A stretch of 64,000 nucleotides of DNA, taken from assembly GCF_003473485.1 (NCBI RefSeq), contig NC_053049.1:29285292-29349291 (forward strand). Reading direction: 5' to 3'. The DNA is from Medicago truncatula (Eukaryota; Streptophyta; Magnoliopsida; Fabales; Fabaceae). A model generated the notes under the pieces. The model did not search any database, had not been told where the DNA came from, and saw nothing but the letters and a program-made list of their open reading frames with translations. Below, piece by piece: positions 63,779 through 64,000 of this stretch (position 1 is its first letter; each line of letters starts with the position of its first letter). The translations under genes and the position numbers were made by a program.

Positions 63779-64000
63779 ATGGATTTGGTTCACATGTTTG
63801 TTTATGCTTTCATCATCTTTCTTTCAATACCTCTTCCTCCTGCTAGAAGTATGTTATTTTCCACACCATTTTTTATTTTTCTAGTTTTTCTTTACACAAT
63901 ATTTTATCACCTTTTAGTAATATTCTTTTTTTCTTATTTGACTACTTAGGTGACTTTCCATGCAAAACTAAAGATGATTGTGCACAGCAAATAGATTACA
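63779..64000 (+). CDS. nodule-specific cysteine-rich (NCR) peptide, truncated by the window end
   Basis: Exon 1, 63779-63848, encodes the signal peptide (FVYAFIIFLSI). A 101-bp GT-AG intron (phase 1) leads to exon 2 from 63950, which begins DFPCKTKDDCAQQ, with the usual first C-x5-C pair. The rest lies outside the window. It is closest to the copy at 44804: both lack the upstream ATG found in copies 1 and 3, have the same exon 1 length and share the residues SDFPC across the splice junction. Confidence 0.78.

Overview
This window looks like a gene-poor, AT-rich stretch of a legume nuclear genome, most likely Medicago truncatula or a close relative in the inverted-repeat-lacking clade (IRLC). 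The strongest clue is a set of two-exon nodule-specific cysteine-rich (NCR) peptide genes, a family known only from IRLC legumes. Plant introns, plant MITEs, an Au-type SINE and Athila- and Tekay-like retrotransposon remnants fit this. The species is inferred, not proven.

Left third (1 to about 24 kb): ordinary plant genes among small transposons. An SR splicing factor of the RSZ21/22 type (6277-8861, + strand, five exons) is followed by a single-exon, multi-pass membrane protein of unknown function (12997-13947, +). A complete nine-exon spermidine synthase gene lies on the minus strand (17866-23565). Beyond its 3' end are a decayed partial copy of the same gene that still has its introns (14740-16180) and a broken F-box-type gene (16219-17296).

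Middle (24 to 43 kb): nested transposable elements. There is a rearranged plant-transposon ORF (24780-26100, minus), a gag/protease remnant of an Athila-like Ty3/gypsy element interrupted by a 1.2-kb solo LTR with perfect 5-bp target duplications, a terminal LTR-like region itself interrupted by a Mutator-type element with a perfect 9-bp duplication, a mitochondrial-type aldehyde dehydrogenase pseudogene split by a hAT-type MITE, and a 3.6-kb solo LTR (38558-42133) inside a LINE/retroelement mosaic.

NCR cluster (34 to 64 kb): four NCR-type genes or gene parts on the + strand, at 34177-34457, 44804-45084, 58204-58487 and from 63779 to the window end. All have a signal-peptide exon, a phase-1 intron of about 100 bp (the fourth intron is also about 100 bp) and a second exon for the cysteine-rich mature peptide. 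Their upstream and downstream flanks are shared. Three of them sit at the end of duplicated blocks that also carry Athila-like leader and gag-like repeats, so the cluster probably grew by segmental duplication with transposon cargo. Between the copies are a 2.7-kb Harbinger-like element built from two inverted arrays of a 60-bp repeat (49677-52374), LINE fragments and further solo LTRs.

No rRNA, CRISPR or confident tRNA gene was seen. No virus of crops was recognised; the retroelements are ordinary decayed plant retrotransposons.
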